A stretch of DNA of 64,000 bases from an uncultured Collinsella sp. (GCA_934647195.1 CAKUFD010000002.1:124001-188000), one strand, 5' to 3'; positions 43,122 to 53,817 are shown, numbered from the stretch's first letter. Notes: a model not told the origin generated them from the sequence alone. A program made the numbers and translations.

Positions 43122-44999
43122 GTGCGAATTCCATACGAAGACAGATTTAGCGACTTGGAGCCGCTCCTTGCTCGCGTTGAAAAGCCAAGTCGCTATATCG
43201 ATCATGAGTGGGGCACACTGAGCTCCGCCGATGCCGATTACCGCGCCTGCTTGATCTACCCCGATGTCTATGAGGTCGGCTTGCCCAACCAGGGTCTCAC
43301 CATCCTCTATAACATCTTGAATCACCAAAAGGGCATTTCCTGCGAACGCGCTTATTTGCCCTGGATTGACATGGCCGATGCCATGCGCGAGGCCAACGTG
43401 CCCTTCCTCTCGCTTGAGGGGGCGGCACCGCTTGCTTCGTTCGATGTCGTAGGTTTCCATATTCCGCATGAGATGGCGTGTACAAACTATCCCGAAGCGC
43501 TTGATCTGGCTGGTATTCCGCTCTATGCAAAAGATCGCGACGAAGAGGACCCTCTTGTTATTGCGGGTGGCCCTTCTGTTTACAACCCTGAGCCTGTTGC
43601 GGCGTTTTTCGATGCTATCTTGATCGGTGAGGGCGAGGAGTCCTTAGTTGAGGTCTGTCGCACACATCAGCGATTGAGGGGCGCGGGCGCATCTCGTATC
43701 GAGATTCTTCGCGCGCTTGCTCTCGTGCCCGGCACCTATGTGCCGGCACTCTATGAGGAGTGCCACGAGGGTCCCTGCACGGAGCATGGATATGTGATTC
43801 CCAAGCAGGGGGAGGATGTTCCACCCGTTGTCTACAAGCGCGTTATCGCCGACTTCGCCTCGACTAATCCGGTTCCGCAGACGGTCATGCCGTATGCGCA
43901 GCTCGTTCACGACCGTTTGTCTGTTGAAGTCCTGCGCGGTTGCGCCCGCGGATGTCGTTTTTGCCAGGCGGGCATCACGTATCGACCCGTCCGCGAACGC
44001 ACTCCCGATCAGGTTGTCTCTGCTGTCATGGGGGGCCTTAAGGATACCGGCTACGACGAGGTTTCCCTTACTTCGCTTTCCACGACCGATCACTCCTGTT
44101 GCTCGCAGATTCTGGCGCGCCTCAATCGTCGTCTTGCCGATACCGGCATCCGCGTGTCTATCCCTTCCCAGCGCCTCGATTCCTTTGGCGTGGATATGGC
44201 GCTGCAGGTAGCGGGGGAGAAGAAGGGTGGTCTCACCTTTGCTCCCGAGGCGGGAAGCCAGCGCCTTCGCGATGTCATCAATAAAAATGTGACCGAGGAC
44301 GACCTCGAACGCGCGACCCGCGCTGCCTTTGAGGCTGGCTGGCGTCGTGTCAAACTTTATTTCATGATGGGCCTGCCCGGAGAGCGCGACGAGGATATCA
44401 TCGCTATCGCAAATCTCGCCGATAAGACCTACGAGCTCGCTCGCGAGGTCGTCCCTAAGGCACAGCGTGGCAATGTTTCCGTCTCCATTTCCTGCTCCGT
44501 CTTTATCCCTAAGGCACAGACCCCGTTCCAGTGGTGCGCCCAGACGCCAGATGAAGAGGTTAAGCGCCGGCAGCAGCTGCTGCTCGCGAGCGTGAAAAAC
44601 CGTGCCGTTCGCGTGCATTATCACGATGCGGACACTTCGCTCCTCGAGGCGGTTCTTTCCCGCGGCGGCAGGGACATCACGCCGCTTATCGTCGGGGCCT
44701 GGAAGCGTGGTGCACGCTTTGACGCCTGGACCGAGCAGTTCGATCTATCGCGTTGGGATGATGCAGCGGCCGAGCTCGGTATCGACCTTCGCGCCGTGGC
44801 CTCGACTCCTTTTGATCTGGGCATGCGCCTTCCGTGGGAGCACGTAAGCCCTGGTATCAAGCGCGGATTCCTTGAGCGCGAGTACCGTAAATCCTTGGAG
44901 GGCGAGACCACTCCCGACTGCACGCGCACCTCGTGCACCGGTTGCGGAATCTGCCCCACGATCCACGCTGCGAATGTTTTGGTGGGTGAGCGCGGATGA
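43122..44999 (+). CDS. TIGR03960-family radical SAM protein
   Basis: The 625-residue protein has an N-terminal B12-binding-like region (residues 1-220), then the radical SAM core with CARGCRFC (CxxxCxxC) near residue 273, the LTSLSTTDHS segment and GLPGERDED. The C-terminus has an additional Cys cluster, CTRTSCTGCGIC, which may hold a second Fe-S or zinc site. The GTG start at 43122 follows AGAGG. The family's substrate is unknown. It overlaps its partner by four bases. Confidence 0.88.
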   Translation: MRIPYEDRFSDLEPLLARVEKPSRYIDHEWGTLSSADADYRACLIYPDVYEVGLPNQGLTILYNILNHQKGISCERAYLPWIDMADAMREANVPFLSLEGAAPLASFDVVGFHIPHEMACTNYPEALDLAGIPLYAKDRDEEDPLVIAGGPSVYNPEPVAAFFDAILIGEGEESLVEVCRTHQRLRGAGASRIEILRALALVPGTYVPALYEECHEGPCTEHGYVIPKQGEDVPPVVYKRVIADFASTNPVPQTVMPYAQLVHDRLSVEVLRGCARGCRFCQAGITYRPVRERTPDQVVSAVMGGLKDTGYDEVSLTSLSTTDHSCCSQILARLNRRLADTGIRVSIPSQRLDSFGVDMALQVAGEKKGGLTFAPEAGSQRLRDVINKNVTEDDLERATRAAFEAGWRRVKLYFMMGLPGERDEDIIAIANLADKTYELAREVVPKAQRGNVSVSISCSVFIPKAQTPFQWCAQTPDEEVKRRQQLLLASVKNRAVRVHYHDADTSLLEAVLSRGGRDITPLIVGAWKRGARFDAWTEQFDLSRWDDAAAELGIDLRAVASTPFDLGMRLPWEHVSPGIKRGFLEREYRKSLEGETTPDCTRTSCTGCGICPTIHAANVLVGERG

Positions 45000-45814
45000 G
45001 CGACCCTAATGCACAGTCTTTGTTCCGCCTGCGCGTGCGCTATCGCAAGGCAGGTCGCTTGGCCTATCTGGGCCATCTGGAGGTCATTCACACCATCGAA
45101 CGCATCGTTCGCAGGGCTGGCCTTCCCTATGCTGTCACGCAGGGCTTCTCGCCTCATATGCGCGTCGGATTCTCTTCGGCACTTCCCGTGGGCACGAGCT
45201 CGACCTGTGAGTGGTATGACCTATTCTTAACCGATCTGATTCCGGCTCCCGAGGCATTCGAGCGTCTCCTCGCAGCCTCTCCGGCCGATTTGGCGCCCGA
45301 CCTTGCTGCATACATCGATGTCAAGACGCCTGCCCTCACGGCGCAGATTACCCGTTGCGAATATCGCGTTATGCTGCATATGGCTTCCGGTTATGAATCG
45401 CGTGGCGAATCGATTTCCGGCCTTATAGACGATCTGCTTGCGGAGGGTCCCATCGAGTATCAGCGCGGGCGCAAGTTCAAGAAGCTCGATCTTGCAGGTA
45501 CCATCGTTTCCTTTAACGCCATCCGTGCGGATGATAAGACGATGGCGCTTACGTTGGATACACGCGTGTCCAACGAGGGTGCGCTTAGGCCCGAGATCTT
45601 CCTGGCGGCGCTCGATCGACGTATCGTTGGGGGAGCGTTCGCATCCGAACCGATCGTCTCAACAGGAATTCAAGACCTTATTTCCGTCGAACGATATGAT
45701 GTTTGTCGGATTTCTCAGCATATTGAGGATGAAAACGCTACACTGAGACCCGTACTCGAGGTGTTCGATGTGCCGTCCAGACCCGTCGCGGCAACGCATG
45801 TGCCGTCCTTGTGA
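44996..45814 (+). CDS. TIGR03936-family (DUF2344) radical SAM-associated protein
   Basis: The 272-residue protein starts with FRLRVRYRKAGRLAYLGHLEV, a family marker, and continues with FSPHMRVGFSSALPVGTSS. It is the usual partner of the TIGR03960 radical SAM gene; in some bacteria the two are fused. It overlaps the previous gene by four bases (ATGA). A promoter and the r-protein operon follow. In many bacteria ribonuclease G is between these genes and rplU; here it is not. Confidence 0.88.
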   Translation: MSDPNAQSLFRLRVRYRKAGRLAYLGHLEVIHTIERIVRRAGLPYAVTQGFSPHMRVGFSSALPVGTSSTCEWYDLFLTDLIPAPEAFERLLAASPADLAPDLAAYIDVKTPALTAQITRCEYRVMLHMASGYESRGESISGLIDDLLAEGPIEYQRGRKFKKLDLAGTIVSFNAIRADDKTMALTLDTRVSNEGALRPEIFLAALDRRIVGGAFASEPIVSTGIQDLISVERYDVCRISQHIEDENATLRPVLEVFDVPSRPVAATHVPSL

Positions 45815-45843
45815 ATTAGCAGGGAATTCTTTCTCTCAATTCG

Positions 45844-45872
45844 TTGACGGGTGCATACGCACCTGTTACTAT
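45844..45872 (+). promoter_or_regulatory. Promoter of the rplU-rpmA operon
   Basis: TTGACG (45844-45849), a 17-base spacer and TACTAT (45867-45872) form a good promoter. The spacer holds an inverted repeat, GGTGC-ATAC-GCACC (45850-45863), which could be a regulator site. The leader to the rplU ATG is about 35 bases. Confidence 0.75.
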
Positions 45873-45912
45873 ATTCGGCTGTTGCACTAACTGATGCATG
45901 AAGGGCAAAATA

Positions 45913-46284
45913 ATGTACGCAATCGTTACAACTGGCGGCAAGCAGTATAAGGTCGCCACCGATGATGTTCTGAACGTCGAGAAGATCGACGGCGAGGTTG
46001 GTACCAAGGTCACCCTGCCGGTCGTTTTCCTGAATGACGGCAAGAAGATCGTCACCGATCCTGCCAAGCTTGCGAAGGCTAAGGTCACTGCTGAGATCGT
46101 CGAGCAGTTCAAGGGCGAGAAGCAGCTCGTCTTCAAGTTCCACAAGCGTAAGCGCTATCGTCGCCTCAAGGGCCATCGTCAGCAGCTTACCCGTCTGAAG
46201 ATCACTAAGGTCCAGGCCACGACGCGTGCCCGCAAGGCCGCTGCCACCACCGAGGCAGCTGCTGAGGCTCCCGCGGCCGAGTAG
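45913..46284 (+). CDS. rplU: 50S ribosomal protein L21
   Basis: The 123-residue protein begins MYAIVTTGGKQYKV and includes the family signature FHKRKRYRRLKGHRQ, which contacts 23S rRNA. An Ala/Glu-rich tail of about 20 residues follows. I take the ATG at 45913 because GAAGGGC lies seven bases upstream; the ATG at 45898 overlaps that ribosome site. Confidence 0.97.
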   Translation: MYAIVTTGGKQYKVATDDVLNVEKIDGEVGTKVTLPVVFLNDGKKIVTDPAKLAKAKVTAEIVEQFKGEKQLVFKFHKRKRYRRLKGHRQQLTRLKITKVQATTRARKAAATTEAAAEAPAAE

Positions 46285-46320
46285 TCTCGCACGAGAACTG
46301 TAAGAAAGTAGGTAATAGAC

Positions 46321-46578
46321 ATGGCACACAAAAAAGGTCTTGGCTCGTCTCGTAACGGCCGCGACTCCCGTGGTCAGCGTCTGGGCTGCAAGCGCTTTGC
46401 CGGTCAGACCGTGACCACCGGTACTATCCTCGTCCGTCAGCGCGGTACGCACATCCACCCCGGCGCCAATGTCGGTCGTGGCAAGGATGACACCCTGTTT
46501 GCTCTCGTCGACGGTACCGTTGAGTACTCGCATGGCGTTAAGCATCGCGTCAGCGTTCTTCCGCTGGTCGAGGCTTAA
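46321..46578 (+). CDS. rpmA: 50S ribosomal protein L27
   Basis: The 85-residue protein begins [16 protein letters not shown] and continues with [15 protein letters not shown] and [12 protein letters not shown], the L27 signatures. The N-terminal tail reaches the peptidyl transferase centre. Unlike Firmicutes there is no cleavable N-terminal extension, and no ysxB protease gene lies between rplU and rpmA, which is consistent. The ATG follows AGTAGG. Confidence 0.97.
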   Translation: MAHKKGLGSSRNGRDSRGQRLGCKRFAGQTVTTGTILVRQRGTHIHPGANVGRGKDDTLFALVDGTVEYSHGVKHRVSVLPLVEA

Positions 46579-46607
46579 TCGCACCCTTCATCTCAAGCAT
46601 CTATGGG

Positions 46608-46643
46608 AGACCCTTGCCCGAACAGGACAAGGGTCTTTCTTTT
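46608..46643 (+). terminator. Rho-independent terminator after rpmA
   Basis: AGACCCTTG (46608-46616) pairs with CAAGGGTCT (46628-46636) across an 11-base loop and is followed by TTCTTTT. It separates the r-protein operon from obgE, which may be reached by partial read-through. Confidence 0.9.
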
Positions 46644-46647
46644 ATGA

Positions 46648-48748
<2,101 letters not shown>

Positions 48749-49375
48749 GTGATCATATCTGATATCCAGAATGCGACCAAAGGCGAAAAGGCTTCTTATT
48801 TAACTCGTATGCGCGAGCTTTTGAGTGTTCGCATGGAGGAGGTTAAGCCTCGTCGTTATAAGCACTCGCTTGGTGTTGCGCGAACTGCTGCGCACCTTGC
48901 TGAAGTGTACGGAATCGATCCTTTCTTGGCTGAGGCCGCTGGCCTTGTTCACGACTGGGACAAAGTGCTTGATGATAGCGAGCTATTGGCGCGGGCGGCA
49001 CAATACCGCATTCGGCTTGCAGGCTCGCCTACGTATAGCACCCCTTTGCTGCATGGCCTTGTTGCGGCTGTTGAGCTGCCCCATCTGTTCCCTGAGCTTC
49101 CTCAAGATGTATGGCAGGCGGTTGCGCGCCATACCGTGGCCGCTGTCGACATGACGCCGCTCGATATGGTCGTCTTCATCGCCGATGCCATTGAGCCCAT
49201 GCGTCAGGGGGACTATGCCGATGAGCTTCGGACGCTTGTGGGCAAAATCTCTCTCGAAAGCCTCTTCTTCAAGTGCTTTTCCCAGGGCCTCTCGTTTGTT
49301 ATCTCCACCGGCCGCTACCTTTATCCCACGGCTATTACCATCTACAATGCCTATGCTACGAAAGGACTCGCATGA
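48749..49375 (+). CDS. yqeK: HD-domain hydrolase YqeK (Ap4A hydrolase family)
   Basis: The 208-residue protein carries the HD pattern: KHSLGVARTAAHLAE, then AGLVHDWDK with the HD pair, then LLHG and ARHT. YqeK of Bacillus cleaves diadenosine tetraphosphate symmetrically. The start is a GTG at 48749 directly after the nadD stop with GGAGAGGGG upstream. It overlaps rsfS by four bases. Confidence 0.93.
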   Translation: MIISDIQNATKGEKASYLTRMRELLSVRMEEVKPRRYKHSLGVARTAAHLAEVYGIDPFLAEAAGLVHDWDKVLDDSELLARAAQYRIRLAGSPTYSTPLLHGLVAAVELPHLFPELPQDVWQAVARHTVAAVDMTPLDMVVFIADAIEPMRQGDYADELRTLVGKISLESLFFKCFSQGLSFVISTGRYLYPTAITIYNAYATKGLA

Positions 49376-49818
49376 CCGATTCGATCGATATGTCTGCTCC
49401 CATTGCCGACGCTGACCAGTTTTCTGTAGACTCCGAGCGCTCTGCGGCATCGCTATCGTCTTCTGGCGTCGATGCTGCCTCTGTTGCGCGTCGTGCCGCA
49501 CAGGCGGCTTATGATAAGAAGGCGGAGGATGTGTGCGTCCTTGACCTCACCGAGCTTTCCGATGTCTGCGATTACTTTGTTATCGCTACGGGTGCGAACG
49601 CCCGTCAGTGCGATTCGGTGATTGATGAGATTGAGGAGAAGGTTGCCGAAGCTTTTGGTGAGCATCCCTTCTCCATTGAGGGTCGCGACGAGAAGACCTG
49701 GATTCTCATGGACTACGGCTCGGTCGTCGTTCATATCTTCACGCCTGAGGTCCGCGACTTCTATCGCCTTGAAAAGCTTTGGGGAGATGCTCCTCAGCTC
49801 GACGTAGAGCTCGTTTAA
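49372..49818 (+). CDS. rsfS: Ribosomal silencing factor RsfS
   Basis: The 148-residue protein has about 35 extra N-terminal residues that are Ser/Asp-rich, then the RsfS domain: AAYDKKAEDVCVLDL, SDVCDYFVIATGANARQ and WILMDYGSVVVHIFTPEVRDFY. RsfS binds L14 and blocks subunit joining during starvation. I use the ATG at 49372, which overlaps the yqeK stop (ATGA). Its stop codon interlocks with the dinB stop on the other strand. Confidence 0.93.
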   Translation: MTDSIDMSAPIADADQFSVDSERSAASLSSSGVDAASVARRAAQAAYDKKAEDVCVLDLTELSDVCDYFVIATGANARQCDSVIDEIEEKVAEAFGEHPFSIEGRDEKTWILMDYGSVVVHIFTPEVRDFYRLEKLWGDAPQLDVELV

Positions 49819-51104
49819 TCCCTCTTTTGCGGATACTTATCTTTTCGGACGACATCGCCATCGAAGCGGGCGGCTCGGCCAAAGCCTACCGCCCCTTCGC
49901 CGAATTTTTCGCGCACCTGGTCTATCGTCACCGATAGTTTGCGGCGTTCGGTGGTTTGCGCTCCACGCTCGTCAAGCGTACAAAACAGGTCGGTCTGGAC
50001 TTCTTTTGGGCTGTCGAAATCGCTCATGCCAAGGCCTGCTAGTCGTACATGCATGCCTTCAGACCAAATCGATGGAAGCAGCTCGAGGGCAACGGGTACA
50101 AAGACGTTCTCGTCATCGGTGGGATGGGGGAGTCTTCTCTGTATCGTTTTTCCCGTGCCCCAGCTGTATTTTAGTTTTAAGGTGACTGTGCTGCCCAACA
50201 AGGCCTTTTGGCGCATGCGACGTGCAATCGATTCGCCAAGCAACGCAATGGCCGCCTCTATGTCCGCCTGTTCGGTAAGGTCATGGGGGAAGGTTCGTTC
50301 GTTGCTCACAGATTTGACGTTTTCAGGTGCATCGATGGGGGAGACCTCGCTCAGCTCCTCGCCTTGCGCGCGCTGGCGCATAAGGTCGGCATTTACTCCA
50401 AACACCGCAACTAAATCACTTTGCCGCGCTGACGCGATAGCCCCAAGCGTTCGAATGCCGCGATCGTTAAGCATGCGTTCTGCTGCGGCTCCGATGCCGC
50501 TCATCGCACGTACCGGCAGAGGGCTTAAAAACGCTCGCTCGGTTCCCGGCAACACGATTGTCAGGCCGTGAGGCTTGTCGCGCTCGCTTGCGATCTTGGC
50601 GACCGTTTTGCTCGATCCCAGGCCGATGGAGCACGTGATCCCTAATTCGGAAACGCGCGATGAGATGCGTTTGCAGATTTCGACAGGGTTTTCGGTGTTG
50701 AATCTACCGGGTGTGACATCGAAGAATGCCTCGTCGATCGATACCTGGTCAACATAGGGTGTCTCATCGGCGAGAATCGCCATGACACGGGCGCTCATCT
50801 CCCGATATCGGGTGAAATTTCCTTTTGTCCAAAAGGCATTTGGGCAGAGTCGTTGGGCCTGAGCCGACGACATCGCTGAATGCACGCCAAACTTCCGCGC
50901 CTCATACGATGCGGTGGAGACCACGCCGCGTGACTCGGGGGAGCCGCCTACGATAACAGGTTTGCCACGCCATTCGGGATGGTCTAGCTGCTCGACGCTC
51001 GCAAAGAAGGCGTCGAGGTCCAGAAGTCCGATAGCGGGCCCATCCCATACGCCGAATAGCGAATAGAATGCCTGGTTCAAATCGTATGTATGTTCGGTAT
51101 CCAT
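49815..51104 (-). CDS. dinB: DNA polymerase IV (Y-family)
   Basis: The 429-residue protein has the palm motif LLDLDAFFASVEQ (metal Asp), the finger region YEARKFGVHSAM, and QVSIDEAFFDVT with the second metal residues. The little-finger domain ends with QTDLF, a beta-clamp binding motif. About 24 residues precede the usual family start. No Shine-Dalgarno sequence is seen; the ATG lies six bases after a TATACT box. It does translesion synthesis. It is convergent with rsfS. Confidence 0.94.
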   Translation of the reverse strand: MDTEHTYDLNQAFYSLFGVWDGPAIGLLDLDAFFASVEQLDHPEWRGKPVIVGGSPESRGVVSTASYEARKFGVHSAMSSAQAQRLCPNAFWTKGNFTRYREMSARVMAILADETPYVDQVSIDEAFFDVTPGRFNTENPVEICKRISSRVSELGITCSIGLGSSKTVAKIASERDKPHGLTIVLPGTERAFLSPLPVRAMSGIGAAAERMLNDRGIRTLGAIASARQSDLVAVFGVNADLMRQRAQGEELSEVSPIDAPENVKSVSNERTFPHDLTEQADIEAAIALLGESIARRMRQKALLGSTVTLKLKYSWGTGKTIQRRLPHPTDDENVFVPVALELLPSIWSEGMHVRLAGLGMSDFDSPKEVQTDLFCTLDERGAQTTERRKLSVTIDQVREKFGEGAVGFGRAARFDGDVVRKDKYPQKRD

Positions 51105-51110
51105 GATGCA

Positions 51111-51116
51111 AGTATA
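51111..51116 (-). promoter_or_regulatory. -10 box directly before dinB
   Basis: TATACT on the complement ends only six bases before the dinB ATG, so the transcript would start at or next to the ATG (leaderless). No good -35 is at 16-18 bases. Tentative. Confidence 0.4.
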
Positions 51117-51208
51117 ACGCGATTACGTGGAAACCCTTGCATTTTGCCAATTCATGGTTAAGATATGAAAACGCTGTTGTTCATACCGAAGAAGTTTCTC
51201 TCACGACT

Positions 51209-51237
51209 TCACCTGCTCCGAACGATGGCGTATCATT
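51209..51237 (+). promoter_or_regulatory. Promoter of the rpsP-khpA-rimM-trmD operon
   Basis: TTCACC (51209-51214), a 17-base spacer and TATCAT (51232-51237) fit the main sigma factor, giving a leader of about 45 bases before the rpsP TTG. Confidence 0.55.
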
Positions 51238-51290
51238 ACAAATCGTTTGTTTGTTGTTGCAGCTCAGCTGCTTGGTTGGAGGAGTTTTCA

Positions 51291-51635
51291 TTGGCAGTCA
51301 AAATCCGCCTCGCTCGTCATGGTTCTAAAAAGCGTCCGTACTACCGCGTAGTCGTTGCTGATTCCCGCAGCCCGCGCGATGGTCGTCTGATCGAGGAGGT
51401 CGGCCGTTACAATCCGCTGACCACGCCTAAGACCATCAATCTTGATCTCGAGAAGATCGCTGACTGGCAGACCAAGGGCGCTCAGCTCACCGACGCCGTT
51501 GCTGCTCTGGTGAAGGCCGCCAACGAGGGCGAGAAGGCCGCTGCCGCTCCCAAGAAGTCCAAGAAGCAGCTCGCTCGCGAGGCTGAGGAGGCCAAGAAGG
51601 CCGCCGAGGCTGCCGCTGAGGCTACCGAGGAGTAA
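51291..51635 (+). CDS. rpsP: 30S ribosomal protein S16
   Basis: The 114-residue protein begins (L/M)[18 protein letters not shown] and contains [12 protein letters not shown] and [10 protein letters not shown], the S16 signatures. About 35 Ala/Lys/Glu-rich residues form a C-terminal extension. The start is TTG at 51291, six bases after a strong GGAGGAG; the open frame upstream has no S16 similarity. Confidence 0.96.
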   Translation: MAVKIRLARHGSKKRPYYRVVVADSRSPRDGRLIEEVGRYNPLTTPKTINLDLEKIADWQTKGAQLTDAVAALVKAANEGEKAAAAPKKSKKQLAREAEEAKKAAEAAAEATEE

Positions 51636-51637
51636 CG

Positions 51638-51943
51638 TTGTCCGAGGAGCTCAACGCAATCGAGGATGAGCTTGAGGTTTCGAGCGCTGACGAGGAGATG
51701 GTCTCCGATCGCATTGCCGATTTGGTGGAGTATCTCGTTGTCAACATCGTTGATGATGCCGATTCCGTGAGCCTTGAGGTTATCGACGGCGAGGATTCCT
51801 CCACGATTGAAGTTAGCGTTGCCGAGCTTGATGTCGCGAAGGTGATTGGCCGTCATGGTCGCACCATCAAGGCGGTTCGCACGCTCGCACGCGCTCTTGC
51901 GGCGCGTCTTGGAACGTCAGTCGAAGTCGAAGTCTTGGGATAA
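51638..51943 (+). CDS. khpA: KH-domain RNA-binding protein KhpA-like
   Basis: The 101-residue protein has an acidic N-terminus and a KH domain with the GxxG loop GRHGRT near residue 75. The position between rpsP and rimM is the conserved place for KhpA in Firmicutes and Actinobacteria. It binds small RNAs and mRNA. Start is TTG at 51638, two bases after the rpsP stop; the ribosome site is GAGGAG within the rpsP end. Confidence 0.9.
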   Translation: MSEELNAIEDELEVSSADEEMVSDRIADLVEYLVVNIVDDADSVSLEVIDGEDSSTIEVSVAELDVAKVIGRHGRTIKAVRTLARALAARLGTSVEVEVLG

Positions 51944-51947
51944 AGCC

Positions 51948-52481
51948 TTGACTGTTCGTTATCGCAACATTGCCTGTGTGGTGCGTCCGCACGGGTCTAA
52001 AGGGGAGGTTCTTGTAGCACCGCTACGAGGCCTTCCTTTCCTTTTGGAAAAAGGGCTCACGTGTGCCTTGACGCCGCCCGCGCTCGATCGCGATCGATTC
52101 TGTTTGATTACCTCTCTTTCGTTCGGTGGCTCCGAGGCACTCGTTTCATTTAGCGGTGTCGATTCGCTCGATGCTGCTGAGGCTATTGCCGGATGCTATG
52201 TTCTTGTAGCCGAAGACGACCTGAATCTTTCGCCTCTCGATCACGCTGTAGACGATCTGATCGGAAGAAGGGTTCAAGACGCTCGTTATGGCTATCTTGG
52301 AGTGATTACCGAAGTCATCTGTACGCCGGCAAATGACGTCTGGACTATCGACGAGGGTCCTTTTGGGGAACTCCTCATTCCTGTCATCGATGAGGTGATC
52401 GATTCGATTCCCGATGACGGCCCCATCCATACATCTATCATGGACGGTATCGTTACCGAGAGCGAACGCGAGGACGCCTGA
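51948..52481 (+). CDS. rimM: Ribosome maturation factor RimM
   Basis: The 177-residue protein starts VRYRNIACVVRPHGSKGEV, the RimM N-terminal domain, followed by a C-terminal PRC barrel with LIGRRVQDARYGYLGVITEV and ELLIPVIDEVI. It assists 30S assembly with S19. I use the TTG at 51948, the only start that fits both the family and the end of khpA. Its stop overlaps trmD by one base. Support from the ribosome site (GGGA) is weak. Confidence 0.9.
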   Translation: MTVRYRNIACVVRPHGSKGEVLVAPLRGLPFLLEKGLTCALTPPALDRDRFCLITSLSFGGSEALVSFSGVDSLDAAEAIAGCYVLVAEDDLNLSPLDHAVDDLIGRRVQDARYGYLGVITEVICTPANDVWTIDEGPFGELLIPVIDEVIDSIPDDGPIHTSIMDGIVTESEREDA

Positions 52482-53239
52482 TGATCATCGAAACCCTTTC
52501 CGTTTTCCCTGAGATGTTCGACACCGTGATGTCGACATCCATTTTGGGCCGCGCTAAGGCATCCGGGCTTTTTCACTTTCATGCCTATAACCTTCGCGAT
52601 TGGACGCACGATCGCCACCGTACCGTCGACGATGAGCCTTATGGCGGCGGACAGGGCATGCTCATGAAAGTCGAGCCCCTGGCCACTGCCATCGAGGATA
52701 TCTCCTCTACGGGCCCGCGCCCCCATGTCATCTTCTTCACACCATGCGGTGCTCCGTTCAACCAGCACGTGGCCGAGCGACTCTCGCATGAGGAGCGAAT
52801 CTTGATGGTTTGCGGTCGCTATGAAGGTATGGACGAGCGCGCATATGACTATGCCGATGAGCGCTTGAGTATCGGCGATTACGTTTTGACCGGCGGCGAG
52901 CTTCCCGCAATGGTTGTCGCCGACTCGGTTGTCCGCCTTTTGCCAGGTGCACTTGGCGATGAGATGTCCAATGTCGATGAGTCGTTTGCGACGCGGGCTG
53001 GTGGCGGGCTTTTGGAGTATGAGCAGTACACGCGTCCCGCAACCTTTAATGGCAATAGCGTTCCCGACGTTCTCCTCTCTGGCGATCACGCCAAGGTCGA
53101 CGCATGGAGGCGGAAAAATGCTATCGAGCGCACCTGTCGCTGGCGTCCCGATCTTATCGAAACCGCCGATCTTTTACCCGAAGAAGCCGATTTTGCCCGT
53201 GAACTTATCGAGCGATATCAAGGTATTCCCCTTGAATAA
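52481..53239 (+). CDS. trmD: tRNA (guanine-N1)-methyltransferase TrmD
   Basis: The 252-residue protein begins with MIIETLSVFPEMFDTVM, has YGGGQGMLMK, and the trefoil-knot SAM site around CGRYEGMDERAYDY and SIGDYVLTGGELP. It methylates G37 of tRNAs to prevent frameshifting. One-base overlap with rimM. Unlike many operons rplS does not follow; it lies 8 kb downstream. Confidence 0.97.
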   Translation: MIIETLSVFPEMFDTVMSTSILGRAKASGLFHFHAYNLRDWTHDRHRTVDDEPYGGGQGMLMKVEPLATAIEDISSTGPRPHVIFFTPCGAPFNQHVAERLSHEERILMVCGRYEGMDERAYDYADERLSIGDYVLTGGELPAMVVADSVVRLLPGALGDEMSNVDESFATRAGGGLLEYEQYTRPATFNGNSVPDVLLSGDHAKVDAWRRKNAIERTCRWRPDLIETADLLPEEADFARELIERYQGIPLE

Positions 53240-53256
53240 CGAGAATTGGAGCCATC

Positions 53257-53817
53257 GTGACGCCGCATAACGGTTCTTTCTTTCGAGGTCTTGCTGAGTG
53301 GGCAATCGTCATCGCGATTGCTTGCGTTGCAACGTTTGTCATCCGCTCTTTTATCATCGAGCCGTATGTTGTTCCCACCGGATCCATGGAGTCCACCATT
53401 GAGATCGGCGACCAGGTTCTTGCCGAAAAGGTAACTGTCGAGCTAGGTCGGGGAGTGCGCGCCGGCGATATCATCGTCTTTCATAACCCCGATTCAAGTT
53501 CAGAGCATGATGTGCTGGTCAAACGTGTCATTGCGCTTGGCGGACAGATTGTTGATATGAAGGATGGAGTCCTTTATGTTGATGGCGAGGCGCTCGATGA
53601 ACCGTATGCGACAGGGGAGTCATGGCCGCTTGCCGCGCAGGCAACGGGAACCACGGTGGCATTTCCGTATACGGTGCCTGAGGGCAGCGTTTGGGTTATG
53701 GGCGATAACCGAGAGAACTCCGCCGACTCTCGCTACTTTGGAGCGGTGAGCCAGGAGAACATCATCGGCGTGGCCGTTTTGCGCTACTGGCCTCTGAATC
53801 GCTTTGGCACCCTGTAG
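53257..53817 (+). CDS. lepB: Type I signal peptidase
   Basis: The 186-residue protein has one N-terminal membrane helix (residues 9-30), the catalytic serine in PTGSMESTI (Ser43), the general-base lysine in VLVKRVIALGG (Lys89) and the closing GDNRENSADSRYFG. It removes signal peptides outside the membrane. The GTG at 53257 follows TTGGAG. It lies 17 bases after trmD. Confidence 0.95.
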   Translation: MTPHNGSFFRGLAEWAIVIAIACVATFVIRSFIIEPYVVPTGSMESTIEIGDQVLAEKVTVELGRGVRAGDIIVFHNPDSSSEHDVLVKRVIALGGQIVDMKDGVLYVDGEALDEPYATGESWPLAAQATGTTVAFPYTVPEGSVWVMGDNRENSADSRYFGAVSQENIIGVAVLRYWPLNRFGTL

